The notes beneath the pieces were generated by a model. That model was not told the DNA's origin, ran no database searches, and saw only the letters and a program-made list of their open reading frames with translations. A stretch of 64,000 nt of DNA from Chamaecyparis obtusa. Lineage: Eukaryota > Streptophyta > Pinopsida > Cupressales > Cupressaceae. Position numbers and translations under genes: made by a program. The stretch lies in contig BSBK01001113.1 of assembly GCA_027943335.1 (NCBI GenBank), forward strand, positions 608,501 to 672,500. The letters run 5' to 3'. Shown here piece after piece: positions 11,651-23,649 of this stretch; position 1 is the stretch's first letter; each line of letters starts with the position of its first letter.

Positions 11651-11795
11651 CAGAGTGTCATTTGGAAAAATTTTGAAAGTTGTCAAAAAATTGTCAGAAT
11701 TGCCAAATACTTCATCTTTTACAGCCTATTTCCATAATCTATCGAACAAATCACTGTGTCAAGAACAGAGCAGTAGCCATTGAGAATCAGTACAC

Positions 11796-14081
11796 ATGTC
11801 TCAAAGAATCAGTACACAAGAGGAAGAAGCTCTAATCATCGCTATGATGAAGCAGCTGCAAGCTATGCAAGTTGAACTTAACAATCTTAAGAAAGAAAAT
11901 GAACCTAAAGAGTTCTCCATGGAAACTCTATGCTCTTTTCCATTTGATAAAGACTTGTACATGTCACCATGCCCTCAGACAAAATGTGAGCAACGTGACA
12001 ACCCTTATGATACCTCTTCCACAGAGAGTGACACATCAAGCTTTGGAGACTATGATGACTATGACGATAGACAATGTAATGATACCTATGACACCTTTGT
12101 TCCTAAGAGTCCTCCTCGTCGTGTGTTCCTACTTACTACAAATGGGCCGTCACATTAGATAGATTGTGATGGTGATCCATATGATTCTGATTTTGAAAGA
12201 GATTTTGATGGCTTTTGTGGACAATACCTTGATTATGATCCATCTACTACTGCTGAGGACTATAAAATGCATTATGCTAGCTTGAAACATCAATACTATA
12301 AGGATCTCTCCTCTAAGAACTCTCAGGCTGAAAATAAAGATTACACTCTCAAGCAAGATCATGTTAATGTTGGACCTTTGTCTTGTGATGGTTCCCTTCC
12401 ATACCCTACTTCCTCCAATACTCGTACATTTCCTAAAGCTTCCGAGTCTTTCAAATCTTTCACAGAACCTTCATTTGACACAAGCCCTGATACTTTTCAT
12501 GCGGTTCCCTATAGTTATCCTCCAGGGCTACCTCTTAAAGAAACTCAAGCTAACCTTCACTTGGCTGCAAATACTTTCAATAATGATAAACCTAAAAATC
12601 CTAAGCCTTCATATGCTATAATCCCTACTTCAGCTAGTCCTTCACCATCTTTTCCAAAGTCTTCCATACAATCCCAACATGCTTCCTTGTCCTTAGAAGT
12701 GGCTCCATGTCAAGAGGACTCCAGAAATGATAAAGAAAAGAACATAAAGAAAGATCAATATCAAGAACCCTCCATGTCATCCACTCCTTTTCCCAATGTC
12801 TCTTATCCGCTTCATGGTTCTTTTGATCCTGCACCCCCTTTTTCATGCATTCCACCATGTCTTAAGTCTTCTCCTAAGTAAGATCAAGCTACTACTTACA
12901 CTGTTGAGCTTATTGACAATCAAAATGACCTTACTACACTTCCAATTTCCAAAGATGATACTTCCATTAAGGTTATTAAAAATAGTGCTGTTACTTCCAA
13001 TGTTAAGCCTATTGAAAATCAAGAGAAAAATTATGCACTTATCCTATCCAAAGATCCTTGTCAAAATCAAAGTCTTCCATCTTCTTATTCTACCACTCCA
13101 TGTTCACTTCCACTTTCTACTCTTCCTAAGTCTTTGCAAGCTTTGAACAATCCTATCAAAGAAGGTGCTCATATTCAAGATGTACTTGATTCTATTGAAA
13201 ATTCTAATGCTCACTCTAAAGATGTTGATATCCTTGGTTGTCATATAGATGCTGATGAACTTATTGATTATCCTTTTGCATCTTCCACTTCCATCCTTGG
13301 ACCTCTTCCACCACTACTAAGGGCTTCACATCTTCCTTCCATCTTGGGTCCTTATGTCCCTTCACTTTCCCCTCCTAACTCTCCTAATTCGCCATCCATC
13401 TTGGGTCCTTACATACCTCCATCTCCCATCTTTCCTCAAGATCAACATAGATGCATACCCTTGAATCCTTTTCATCCACTCACCCATCTAAACCAGTCAT
13501 ATCCTCCTTCTTCCAAAAGTCCCAAGTCTTTTGGAAGTAACTTGAATGTTCAATACAAGAAAAAGAAGCAATACAAGAATCCATCAAAAAAATATCACCA
13601 TGTCTCCTCTAATAGACATGAAAATATAAAGTCAAAAGAGATATCTAAGAAAAAAACTACAAGACAAGTATGGGTTCAAAAATCCATCATTGAAGATATT
13701 CTCTCTAGATCATCAAAAGGAAATAAAAAGCCTATGGCTATATGGATTCCAAAGACTCTCTTGAAAGAGACTGGTGTTGGGCAACAGGTGAAGTTGACAT
13801 TCAAGCTTCCAAAGGCTTCCACTTCATCTTCTTCCAAAAATATTTTTCCATTCCATGTTCCTAAACCACCTCTACTATCCATTCACCATATTCCTTCATG
13901 TATTCCTTCATTCATGATTCCTCCATCCTCTCACCACCCTTCAAGGTATGTGTTGATGTTGATCTTTCCTTCCTTTCCATCTACCCTTTCACAATCCTTC
14001 CATTCATTAACCTTCTACCTTCTATCATTTTTCCTCATTTGCCTATTCCTCCTATCTTCCAACCTCACTCGCTTTATATAA
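11796..14081 (+). pseudogene. Long ORF of element D: Gag-like start, unknown remainder
   Basis: A single frame of 762 codons from ATG 11796 to the stop at 14079, with only two internal stops (TAG 12156, TAA 12879). Residues 1-60 form a likely coiled coil (KQLQAMQVELNNLKKEN) followed by LCSFPFDKDLYMSP. This resembles the Gag start of A and B, where a similar helix leads to ICPYPFDKHLVMIPFP. The rest is unlike Gag: an Asp/Ser/Tyr-rich part (70-120), a very Pro/Ser-rich centre with three SILGP units (about 500-550), a Lys-rich block, then TRQVWVQKSIIEDIL and KPMAIWIPKTLLKETG, and a hydrophobic tail that may be read-through after decay. No protease, RT or zinc knuckle is seen. The long conserved frame argues that the protein was once made. 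The function is unknown; a structural or RNA-packaging role is a guess. Confidence 0.65.
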
Positions 14082-14944
14082 AACTGTATCCTCCATTTTT
14101 GTCTTCCATCTTCCTTTCCCTATCAACATCTTTGAGCATATAATTTTGAATCCTTGGCATATCATGGTTTATCCTTTCAAGGAGCATTATCTAAAAGCTT
14201 GCCTTCTTCCAAAAATTGTAAAATTCAAAAAAAAAAAAAAAAGAGAAAAAATTGAAAATGTGCCTTGGTGAAAACTTGGAAACAGGCACCTTGGTAGAAA
14301 AAGTAAAGAGAAATAAATTCATCCTATGGTGAAAACCACTCCCTTGTAGTGCCTTGGATAAGTACCTTGATGAAAACTTGGCAATCAGGCATCATGCGTA
14401 GTTCTTCTACATATTTCATGCATTCCATCTTCTCTCTTTGATCTTGACAATGTTGATCTATACATGAACATTTGGCTATCTTGTGAGCTATCTTATGATG
14501 ATCTTGCTTTCATTCCCTTCCTATTTAGCCTTCATATTTATTTTCCTCCATTCATTCTAGCCTTTCACTATCCTTTTCCCCTTTGGTCTTGATCTAAAAA
14601 AAAGAAAAGAGAAAGAGTAAAACACAGTGCTATGAAGCCTCTTGACATGTCTACTCCTTTGGACTACATCCTATCCTTCTTTGGCATTATGCTTTTGTGA
14701 CTTATCCTATGCTGGCCTTTTATTGCTTGTCCAAAAGTTCTTTTACATGACACTTTTTCCCTAGCTTAGGTATTCTTGAGAAGTTTTCCCTTGAGGATTT
14801 CTCCCCTTCATTCTCATTCAATCTCTTGTCTTCCATCTCTTCCACCAACTTGCCAATCCCTCTTGTTTTCCACCTTGCTAGACATTGGGACTGCATGATA
14901 TGATCTTGCTTGGGAGTTTGTAATGGAAAAAGATGCTATCAAGC
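14082..14944 (+). other. Spacer in element D
   Basis: No gene seen. Pyrimidine-rich, with an A run at 14228-14242 and one copy of the gtgccttggtgaaaac hairpin at 14260-14297. Confidence 0.6.
14260..14297 (+). repeat. Hairpin motif gtgcc...ggcac, copy 1
   Basis: gtgccttggtgaaaacttgg followed by aaacaggcaccttggtag. gtgcct pairs with aggcac. It recurs at 15582-15619 with one change; looser versions lie at 15484-15520 and 15630-15668. Confidence 0.6.
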
Positions 14945-15418
14945 ATACCAAGTATCAAAACTAGTATCAGAACACCTACTAGGGCTACACCTTTCACTTT
15001 AGTTTATGGGTCTGAAGTGGTACTGCCTATTGAGGTTGAAATCCCATCACTCAGAATTAGAATGCATGGTCTAGTAACTGATGATGACTATAGAGTGTCT
15101 AGGTTACAAGAACTGGAACTACTAGATGAGCGCAGACAAGCAACATATGATCATCTCAGAGTATATCAAAAGAGAATTTCTAGAGGCTACAGCAAGAAAG
15201 TTAGACATAGAGAATTTTAGGTTGGTGATCTACTCTTGAGAGAAAATCCTAAAAATCAATCCCATCGAGAACGCAAGGGGAAGTTCGAACCCAAATGGCT
15301 GGGTCCCTTTGTCATCACTGCTACTTTTGGCTCTAGTGCCTATCAACTCTCAATGACTGAAGGAGAACAGCTCCGAGAACCAATCAATGTTCTCCATTTG
15401 AAGAAATTCTATGCCTAA
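14945..15418 (+). pseudogene. Integrase C-terminal remnant of element D
   Basis: One frame with one TAG (15218). It contains RTPTRATPFTLVYGSEVVLP, the usual end of the integrase core in plant Ty3 elements, then LDERRQATYDHLRVYQKR and the C-terminal block GPFVITATFGSSAYQL with INVLHLKKFYA. It aligns well with the same region in A (21830-21343) and B. The zinc finger and the DDE catalytic core are absent, so this is a leftover of an autonomous ancestor. Confidence 0.88.
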
Positions 15419-15581
15419 GGCATTCAGTCTATGGTTAAATATCCTGAAAAAATCCTAAAAATTAGAAAAAGTCTTGAGAAAATGAACATCTTGGTGAAAA
15501 CCTAGCAATAGGTGCCTTGATGATTCACAAAAAAATAAAAAAAATATCAAAAATACAAAAAAAAAATGAAAAAAAGAAAAA

Positions 15582-15619
15582 GTGCCTTGGTGAAAACCTG
15601 GAAACAGGCACCTTGGTAG
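15582..15619 (+). repeat. Hairpin motif gtgcc...ggcac, copy 2
   Basis: gtgccttggtgaaaacctgg followed by aaacaggcaccttggtag; near-identical to 14260-14297 and placed 160 bp after the integrase stop. Related sequence lies after integrase in B (60435-60460) and A (21222-21195, minus). Confidence 0.6.
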
Positions 15620-16564
15620 CAAAAATAGAATCTCTGCCAAGATGGTGAAAACCCAGCAAACGGGCACCACTTGTTCCAAATGCTCCATCTATCAGTGCAA
15701 TCTTGGTCTTTCCTAGCTTTCAGTCTTGCTTTAGTTTGTACATATCTCCCGGTTTGTTTCTGCATTTCCAATTTTCAATAAGTCGGTCTGTACACGAATC
15801 AGCTCAAGTGTCTGTATCCTATCAATGTTTAACACTTGGGGGCAATCAATGTCATATCCTATGGTCTCTCATGTATCTTAGACGGATCATATCTAGTCAG
15901 AGTCCTTTGAAGCTTCATGTGAGTCAGTCAGTCTGTCTTGTCTCCAGAAAGGATTTTGCATCTACAACAACGCAATCAAACATCAAAACTCAACTGAAAA
16001 CAATCTATGTTTTTTACATGCTTTTATCTCCTTGTATGCTTACTAATTTGCATTGAGATTTTTGTATATTGTGTCCCTTCGAGCTCTTTGATGATGTCCT
16101 TTATAGGATTTAGAGAGTGATGACTGGGGGCATAATCTTTTCTTTGTCTTCTACTTGTATGTGAAAATCTAACAACTTTGGAAATTCTGGATTGAAATGG
16201 TGTCTGACTATAAGAGCCTCTATCTTGAATTGGATGGCCATGCATACCTCGACCATTGATACCCAGACAATTCAAGGAAGTTTGATCTAACTATTATCTT
16301 TTTGAGTAAGTTCTTTCTCCTACTGTGGAATGTGATCTTGTCTAAGGATGTGAATGATAAAGGGTCACTACAGGTAATTCATATTGGATTTAGAATGATC
16401 TCTTGACTGTTTGATGTGTTTGCAATGCAAGGAGTATTCTGGTCATCACGATGTTTATGTTTTGATGCTTATACAAATTGCTATATCAAAATGGACATGA
16501 TATTCAGGTCATCCTGGCATTTATGCCTTGGTACTTATATCTAATCTGACATTCCAAAAATAAC

Positions 16565-16681
16565 ATCAATATTCATATGTCCATGGTTGTTTGACTAGTG
16601 GGGGTTGTATTGATTCTTGCGCATACAAATCAATATTCATATGTCTATGGTTTTTTTTTAGCTAGTGGGCATTGTATTGAT
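16565..16681 (+). repeat. 64-bp tandem duplication in D
   Basis: Copies begin atcaatattcatatgt at 16565 and 16629 and share a ctagtgggnnttgtattgat end. Confidence 0.7.
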
Positions 16682-17790
16682 TTATCCGGTTACCTAAAAG
16701 CTCAATGATGATAACAAATTGACATATGATCAGTGACTAGGTCCTAGGTCTTAGGTTGCATTTCATATTGCATGCTTCTTTGCATTTTTCATCTTTGCAT
16801 GATCTCACAATGACTAAACAAACTTCAAAGCTTAAACAATTCTTCATCTCAATTCTTCAAATCTAACAAGAGTTGAATCTCACACGAAGGTTCCTCCAAC
16901 GAAGCAGCAAGTAGAATCCTTTTTCGGGATCAAAATTCAGATCTGAGATCATTCATATTATTAACTACTTGCATAATTGACCTTCAATCATCACAAAAAT
17001 CTAGTATTCAACTTAACTGATTATCTAACATCAAACTATCAAAATTTCAACTTGGTCAACCATGGTCAACTTATGGTCAAACCTAGTCAAACTTAGTCTC
17101 CAGGACCTCTAAACAATGTAGAATGCATTCACCGGACGTGTTTAACCACTTCTCAAATCAATTAACATGCTTCTAAAGTCTCAACACTGACTTTTCTTGT
17201 CAGATTTCAATTTTAATCCCGAAGGGGGCATGGTATTACATATCATTCAAAGTCTATAATCAAATTTGAAATCATATCTTTATGGAAATCAATATCTTTC
17301 CTCAGAAATCAAGACAACAACCACGTCTAGTTATTGATTCATCAAAAAACCTCATCGTTAGGGGCAAATCTATCATCACTTGGGGCATATCAGATTCATC
17401 AAGATCCATATCAATATGGTATTCTCCTAATCTTGTAAACTGTATCAGTTTTTGCAACCATCAGGTCATAGTGTTCTTTCCTTGGTTCTTCAGCAACTAA
17501 AGGATTCGGATGTGATACCTGCTAGTTCTGCTAAGACAATCAAGTCTAGAACCAGTCACTCACTTCTTAGCAATCCTAAGGTTTGGAATCAGGTGTTTTG
17601 ACACTTTTTCGCAATCATAGGCTCATTTGCTGTTATAGTGAACATTATCTTTGGTCACCCAGGACCTATTATCTCCATATCAAATCAATATCAATCAGCT
17701 TCTATCTCATATCAATTATCAATTTCAAACATTAGTTTCATATCTTTATCAAACACAGACTATCTTTGAACCACTACGCTTCGCACAGTA

Positions 17791-17808
17791 ATTCAAAGAG
17801 GGGCAAAA
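17791..17808 (+). promoter_or_regulatory. Polypurine tract of element D
   Basis: attcaaagaggggcaaaa ends directly at the TG of the 3' LTR and matches the tract of A base for base over 17 bases. Confidence 0.88.
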
Positions 17809-19059
17809 TGTAATACCCCAAAAATGGGCTATAAGTTCATTAATCTCTTACATCTTCAATTCGAATGAAATCGACATCAAAGCCCTAATCTAAGGCACCT
17901 CTAAACATCATCGAATCATAATTGAATATCTTAAATTCTGCATCGGGGAATATTCCTAGTAATATTCCTAATCATCATAATTATCTTTAATTTTATAATT
18001 ATTGAGCAATAAATCACATTTATCCTAAAGTTTGATTAATTGAATATTTTCATATTTAATTAATTAGATTTAATATTTGCCACTTAATTGTGTAATTAAA
18101 TTTAATTCTATCTATTATTAATTGTATTATTTAATTTTGACAATAAATCTAATATCATATGAATAATTGATTAAATTCTTATTTAATTAATTAAAGCAAG
18201 TTGTCATTATTTAATAATATAGTTTTTAATAAAAGTTTGATTAAATAATTGATTAACCCATAAATCAATTGTTTTATTTTTAAAAGCAGTTAAGTTGGAA
18301 ATAAATCACTTTATTATTAAATTAATTCATAAATAAAACATGCACAATCATAAAAGAAGACAACTATCAATTATCAATTAAAGCTAAACTCTATTTTGAG
18401 TTAAAACTTAGCTTTTGCATATTTTTGTGAGTTAATTATCCTTTATTTAAAAATAACTCAAAAATCAACCTGAGTTATTTGAGTGATTTATGGCTTTTTT
18501 TTCCCATGCACCTCCAAAGCCCTGGATTTCTATAAAATCAAGGCTTCAGCTCATCTCAAATCATCTCATAATTTTGCAAGCTTACTTTGCCAAAGTCATC
18601 TACGAATTGCACAACTATTTTGAAGAATTGGAATTTGGAGAATCAAAGCTTATTGCGAATCAAGGCTATTGTGAGATCAATTTTTTTAATTTTATTTTAC
18701 ATTCATTTAGATTATTTTTTATATCATTGTTAGGTCAATTCATAGCATATCAATTTTCCATATTAGCATAGATTCTATATCAAGTTTTCATATCATTGCA
18801 TAGAAAATACCAAAAAAATATAGATTAATTGCATTCATATTTCATATCTAGATCAATTGCATTCAAATCCTTCATTTAGGTGTCGTCTAGGTCACTGATC
18901 TCGATAACAATCTGAGAACATTAATCTCGCACCTATTAGAAGGCAATAAATCACTTGGTTAAATTAGATTTCAATTTTGCATGATTTTGATTATAGCTAA
19001 CCTCTAATGTTTTACTGAAGTGTTGTGTCTACAGATCAGGTACAAAATTCACACACACA
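17809..19059 (+). repeat. 3' LTR of element D (1251 bp)
   Basis: Aligns end to end with 7755-9005, with about 25 single-base differences by eye. Followed directly by the actag duplication (19060-19064). Confidence 0.95.
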
Positions 19060-19064
19060 ACTAG

Positions 19065-19190
19065 TAGTGGATGGACATCACCACGTCCTTCGAGACCTCC
19101 CATAGGTTCAAGAGATCTAGTAGCACTAGGATCATTGATTGCATCATGCAGACATTGTTAGGTTGAGTTTGGAGGTAGTGGATCTTAGAC
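19065..19190 (+). pseudogene. PMD gene, 3' end after element D
   Basis: Continues the frame cut at 7754: SSGWTSPRPSRPPIGSRD and a further Ser/Gly tail with stops. It is low-complexity, as the C-termini of PMD proteins often are. The join is supported by the D target duplication, not by a recognisable domain. Confidence 0.5.
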
Positions 19191-21342
19191 ATTGTGTATA
19201 CACTTTTATATCTATAGCACCATTGTATGAGTATTTTTCATTATTTTTATGACTTGATGGACACATTTGGACACATTATCATTTTATGAGATATCATCAG
19301 ATATTTGGACATTTGTTTGATCTTTATGGACTCTATGTGATGGACTATTTATGCATTATGCAGTTCTATTATGATTACTTTGATGGTTATATATACATGT
19401 GTATATTGACATATGAAGGATGTGATGATTTATTTTGATATGCATAGTACTTAAGTTCGATGATGCAAATGGTTTACTTTCAAATTTGGATGCATAATGG
19501 TTTATCATGTGATGATGATTTTTATTTGAAATGCATTTCCTAAATGGTCTTTATTTATTGTTATGTATTTCAAATGTAATGACTTTAATGATATAAGACA
19601 ATGTTGAATATGACAATGTAAATAATGGATAGTAATAAGTGAACAAATGATAATGCATATAATGATAAGAGCAATGAACCTAAATGTAATGAATGAAATG
19701 TTGTTAATGATTTGGACAAAAACAAAAATAAATGTGATAACCTATAATGTGATAAACAAAACATGATTAAATGGTAGCAATGATAAAAAGTTATATAAAT
19801 GATCAAAACATGCATATGAATATATAAATGGTTATATACAAATGATCAAACCTAATAATTTAATAATGAGGATACATACATAATAAACTATGCAAATGAT
19901 TAAATGTGATAATGAAGATGGATTATGCAAAAATTTTGAAAAATGCAACATGAATTTTTATTTTTATGACCCAAATATCCTCAACTTAAATAACAATGTG
20001 TCCGACATGCGAAGAATGGACAAAGAGAATAGATGGACCGATTAAGAAAGATGACCTACAAATCCCTATAAAAGGAGCACTGATATGCAAAATGAAATAT
20101 GAAATGAGTATCTCCACAACTTCATGAAACATCTTAGAACTTCCTGGTAATTGGAATTTGATTATCATCATCGAGCTCATTATGTTGCAAGGAAATGCAA
20201 GCACCATGGTATAATTAAACCAAGATGACTTGAGAACTTCTTGCATGGTATTTAATGTAGAAAACTTGACAAGCCTCTAGGTATAATTAAACTGAGATGA
20301 CCTGACTTTCATTTTCATAACAGACAAGGAATATTGTCCCCTCCACCATGGAACAAATATTGGAGTTGAGGTATGTGTGGCGTATCACCATTAATAGCAT
20401 TCACATAACAACATGAGTTGTATTTTTTAATTCTTACTAAAATGATGAAGGTACTTACGCATAGACACCCCAATTAATTATTCCTTTGACTTCATCAGAA
20501 AATATCCTGGACAAACGACAATCAAACAAAATATCATGCCCCATCCCAACCATTCTAATCAATGACATATGAGAGTATAAAACTCATGCCAAAGATATCC
20601 TGGAATAGCATAGGAAACATGATAATAATGAAATCTATATATGAATGCATTATCTACAACAAATCATTCTAACATGCCAGCTATGAATATACATTTCTTT
20701 GCCAAAAGATAGTGTTAGGTGTATTGATCAGCTTTGATTGATGTATAGCCATGTCAAATGTATAGATAAGCCGTCACATTCGAAAGATAGATCATATATT
20801 ATGAGTCATGATGAGGATATGATTGTGTAAGAACATTTGATTGTGTTTGCTTGTCTGGTGAAAATACTCCATTCTATCCTCTAGGAGTCGTGACTATCAT
20901 AGATTCACTTCCCAAAATAGGTCGAGGACATACCCCTAGCTAGGTGATGGAATGACTTATTATAGATGAAGAAGGACACAAAAAGATGAGGATGAAGACC
21001 AAGACAAGAGACCAAGCTATGGTGGGGTTTTAGTATGGATATATATACAGTGGATAGTATGCTATGAACTAGCCATTTTATTATGATATATACATGGCGG
21101 AGATGGTAACTAACTAACCATTTTATTATGGGTATATACAATAAGAGGACACCCTAGAAGAATCCTAATAGAGAGAGGAGATAACTTGTCACAAATGGTG
21201 TCTTTTTCCAGGTTTTCCCCACATGTTTTTATTGCAATTTTCTTTTGATTTTTTTATTTTTATTTTTTTGTATTTTTGAGATTTTATGAATTTTTTGTTA
21301 TTTTCTATTTTAATCTATATACATACCCCTTGTATTGGGATT
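19191..21342 (-). other. Long non-coding stretch of A between integrase and PMD gene
   Basis: No gene seen. Rich in aatgat/tatgat simple sequence at 19560-19900. It contains repeated ccatggtataattaaaccaagatgac-type phrases (20205-20300). The same stretch is present, inverted, in B (60330-62480), so it belongs to the family and is not a local insertion. Confidence 0.75.
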
Positions 21343-22527
21343 TCAAGCATAGAAATTTTTGAGGTGCATGCTTTTAAGAGGCTTATCCAAGAGATCTCCC
21401 TCAGATGTAGACAATAGATAAGCCCCGGAGCCATAAACTACTGTAATCACAAAAGGACCTAACTAATTGGGTTCAAACTTGCCCTTCTTCTTACGATGCT
21501 ATTGATTTTTGGGATTCTCACGAAGGACTAAATCACCCACCTAAAATTCTCTGGGTTTCACTTTACTATTTTAGTGATGGGACATCCTCTGCTAATATAC
21601 CTTCAAATGATCAAATGCTCTTTGACGAATTTCATCCATCAATTCCAATTCAATTAGCCGTGCAACCCTATACTCATCATCTGGAATTAAATCTTTTAGA
21701 GATACACGAATAGAAGGTAACTCAACCTCGAGGGGTAGAACAAATTTAGAACCATAGACGAGGGAATACGGTGTGGGTCCAATGGGAGTATGTATGGAGG
21801 TGCGATAATCCCATAAGGTGGGATCCAATTGGACATGCTAGTCATAGCCAATGTCATTGACAGTATTTTGAAGGATCTTGACAATGGTTTTATTAGACGC
21901 CTCAGCTTGGCCATTACCCTAGGGATAATAAATGGTGGAATAGTGGTGTGTGATGTGGAATTTCTCACATAGTTCATCCATGTCTTGATTTTTTAATTGC
22001 TTCCCATGATCATTAATAAGATGCATAGTGATACCATATCTACAAATGATATGATTAAGGATAAACATGGATATTTGTTTGCTAGTGGCAGTGATCAATG
22101 GAACAAATTGAATCCACTTAGTAAAATACTCAGTTGTGGTGATAATATATTTATGGCCATTGGAAGATGATGGGTGAATTGCACCCACAAGGTCGAGTCC
22201 CCACTGACTGAATGGCAATGTGGTTGTAAAAGGGTGGAGCTACTATGCCAGTGCATGAATAAGATTCCCATGTATCTGACATTTCTTGCATTTCCTAGCA
22301 AAGTGAAAGGAATCTATCTCCATAGTAGGCCAATAGTAACCCATATGCATGAGCTTCTTAGCCAAGGAAGGACCACTTGAATGTGTCCCACAAATACCCT
22401 CATGAACATCTCATAAGGTAGTTTGAGATTCATCATGTTCAAGACATCGTAAGAGAGTACCGTCAAGACCTCACCGATACAGGGTATCAGATATTAGAAT
22501 ATAACGAGAAGCTTGGTGTAAAAGGGT
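21343..22527 (-). pseudogene. Integrase region of element A
   Basis: Minus-strand relic with the full Ty3 order. The zinc-finger part is near 22400-22240 (KCQIHGNLIH). The core includes WGLDLVGAIHP with the first catalytic Asp (about 22200), LINDHGKQ with the second Asp (about 22010) and GNGQAEASNK with the Glu (about 21890). Then come PTPYSLVYGSKFVLPLEVEL (about 21780-21720) and the C-terminal block ending HLKNFYA at 21343. All three DDE residues are still readable, but several stops and frame changes break it. It joins cDNA into the host chromosome in live relatives. Confidence 0.85.
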
Positions 22528-23649
22528 TCATTTTTGGTTTTTGGATATGTCAGGTGGAATGATATTGTCTTTCAGATAGGAATATATCTTTCCATAGGTT
22601 GGGGAATCTTGTTCAATAATATGACATATGATACTTGTATTAGGATTATCGTATGCAAGATAAGTCAAGGATTCCACTAAGAACTCAAAACATGATTTTG
22701 TATCTTCTACATCAAATAGAGAAGCAATTGTAGCCATAGAATCTTCAGCCTTGTTATCATGCCTTGGAATTTTCTTAAATGTGATGATTGAAAAATATTG
22801 CTTAAAGTCATCCACCATATGTCTATATGGTAACAATTTGTCATCCTTGGTTTGGTATTCATTATTGACTTGATTGAGAATCAACTGGGAGTCTCCATAG
22901 ACATTCAATTCAGTGACTTTCCATTGTAGAGCCATCTTTAACCCAATCATCAAGGCTTCATACTTAGCTACATTATTTGTACAAGGAAAAATTAACTTGT
23001 AAGACTTTGGTATCGTATATCCTTGCGGTGTAACAAATAGCACGCTAGCTCCTAAACCATACTGAGTATATGATCCATCAAAGTACAACTTCCATGTCTG
23101 TGTAGATAATGTCATGATATGTGCATCTAGAAATTTTGTATGTATAGGTTGATCATCTGTCAATGGTTCCTCAACTAATTGATCTACAATTACTTGTCCT
23201 TTGATGGCCTTCCTATCCATGTACTCAATATCAAATTCACTAAGCAACATAACCCACTTAGCCAATCTTCCTATTAATGTTGTCTTGCTCAAAAGATATT
23301 TCAAAGGATCAATCTTTGCAATAAGCTTGATAGAATGAGACAACATATAATGTTGCCATTTCTGTGAAGCAAAGACTACTACTAGATATGCTCTTTCAAT
23401 TGGAGAATAATTTAGTCCATATCCCACAAGAGTGTGACTGATATAATATATAGCCTTTTCTTTTCCTTCTTGATCTTTTTGGGCTAGAATAGCACCTAGT
23501 GAGACTTCTGTAGCTGAAATATAGAGCAAGAGTGGCTTTCCTATAATTAGTGACATGAGAGTAGGAGGATTTGAAAAATATTTCTTGATCTTAGTGAAGG
23601 CTTCCTCACACTTATCATCCCATTTGAATGAAATGTCTTTATGTAACAA
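22528..23649 (-). pseudogene. RNase H plus second (archaeal-type) RNase H of A
   Basis: A 373-residue open stretch. The first part (residues 1-170) is the Ty3 RT connection and RNase H: KPLLLYISATEVSLGAILAQ and IYYISHTLVGYGLNYSPIE. Residues 185-320 form the second RNase H: WKLYFDGSYTQYGLG, NNVAKYEALMIGLKMAL and NVYGDSQLILNQVN, keeping the Asp-Glu-Asp acidic positions. The second domain is known from the plant Tat lineage and fixes the classification. It ends at the TAA just before integrase. This is the best preserved frame in A, but it lacks its RT start in frame. Confidence 0.88.

Larger units (their letters stand above)
9028..11795 (+). other. Long leader of element D
   Basis: 2.8 kb with no convincing coding frame. 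It holds a 98-bp tandem duplication (10430-10625), diffuse repeats of gcgttaagtgttcc (10100-10250), and a cluster of tgtcgtatgag motifs (11360-11650) just before the ORF. Confidence 0.7.
15419..17790 (+). other. 3' non-coding part of element D
   Basis: No gene seen. It has further copies of the gtgaaaacctgg hairpin (15484-15668) and a 64-bp tandem repeat (16565-16681). Short frames on either strand here show no known domain. Confidence 0.65.
7755..19059 (+). mobile_element. Element D: complete non-autonomous LTR retrotransposon
   Basis: Two LTRs of exactly 1251 bp (7755-9005, 17809-19059) flank 8.8 kb, with a primer site at 9010, a polypurine tract at 17791-17808 and a perfect actag target duplication. 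By eye the LTRs differ at about 25 sites, mostly transitions and with no net length change. The interior lacks protease, RT and RNase H. It holds one long ORF with a Gag-like start (11796-14081) and an integrase C-terminal remnant (14945-15418). Motifs shared with A and B suggest it used proteins of such Tat elements. It is inserted in the PMD gene of A. Confidence 0.93.

Noticed and set aside
12150..13146. Other-frame ORFs over the D ORF
   Set aside because: Shadows of the long plus-strand frame, with low-complexity Leu/Ile/Met content.
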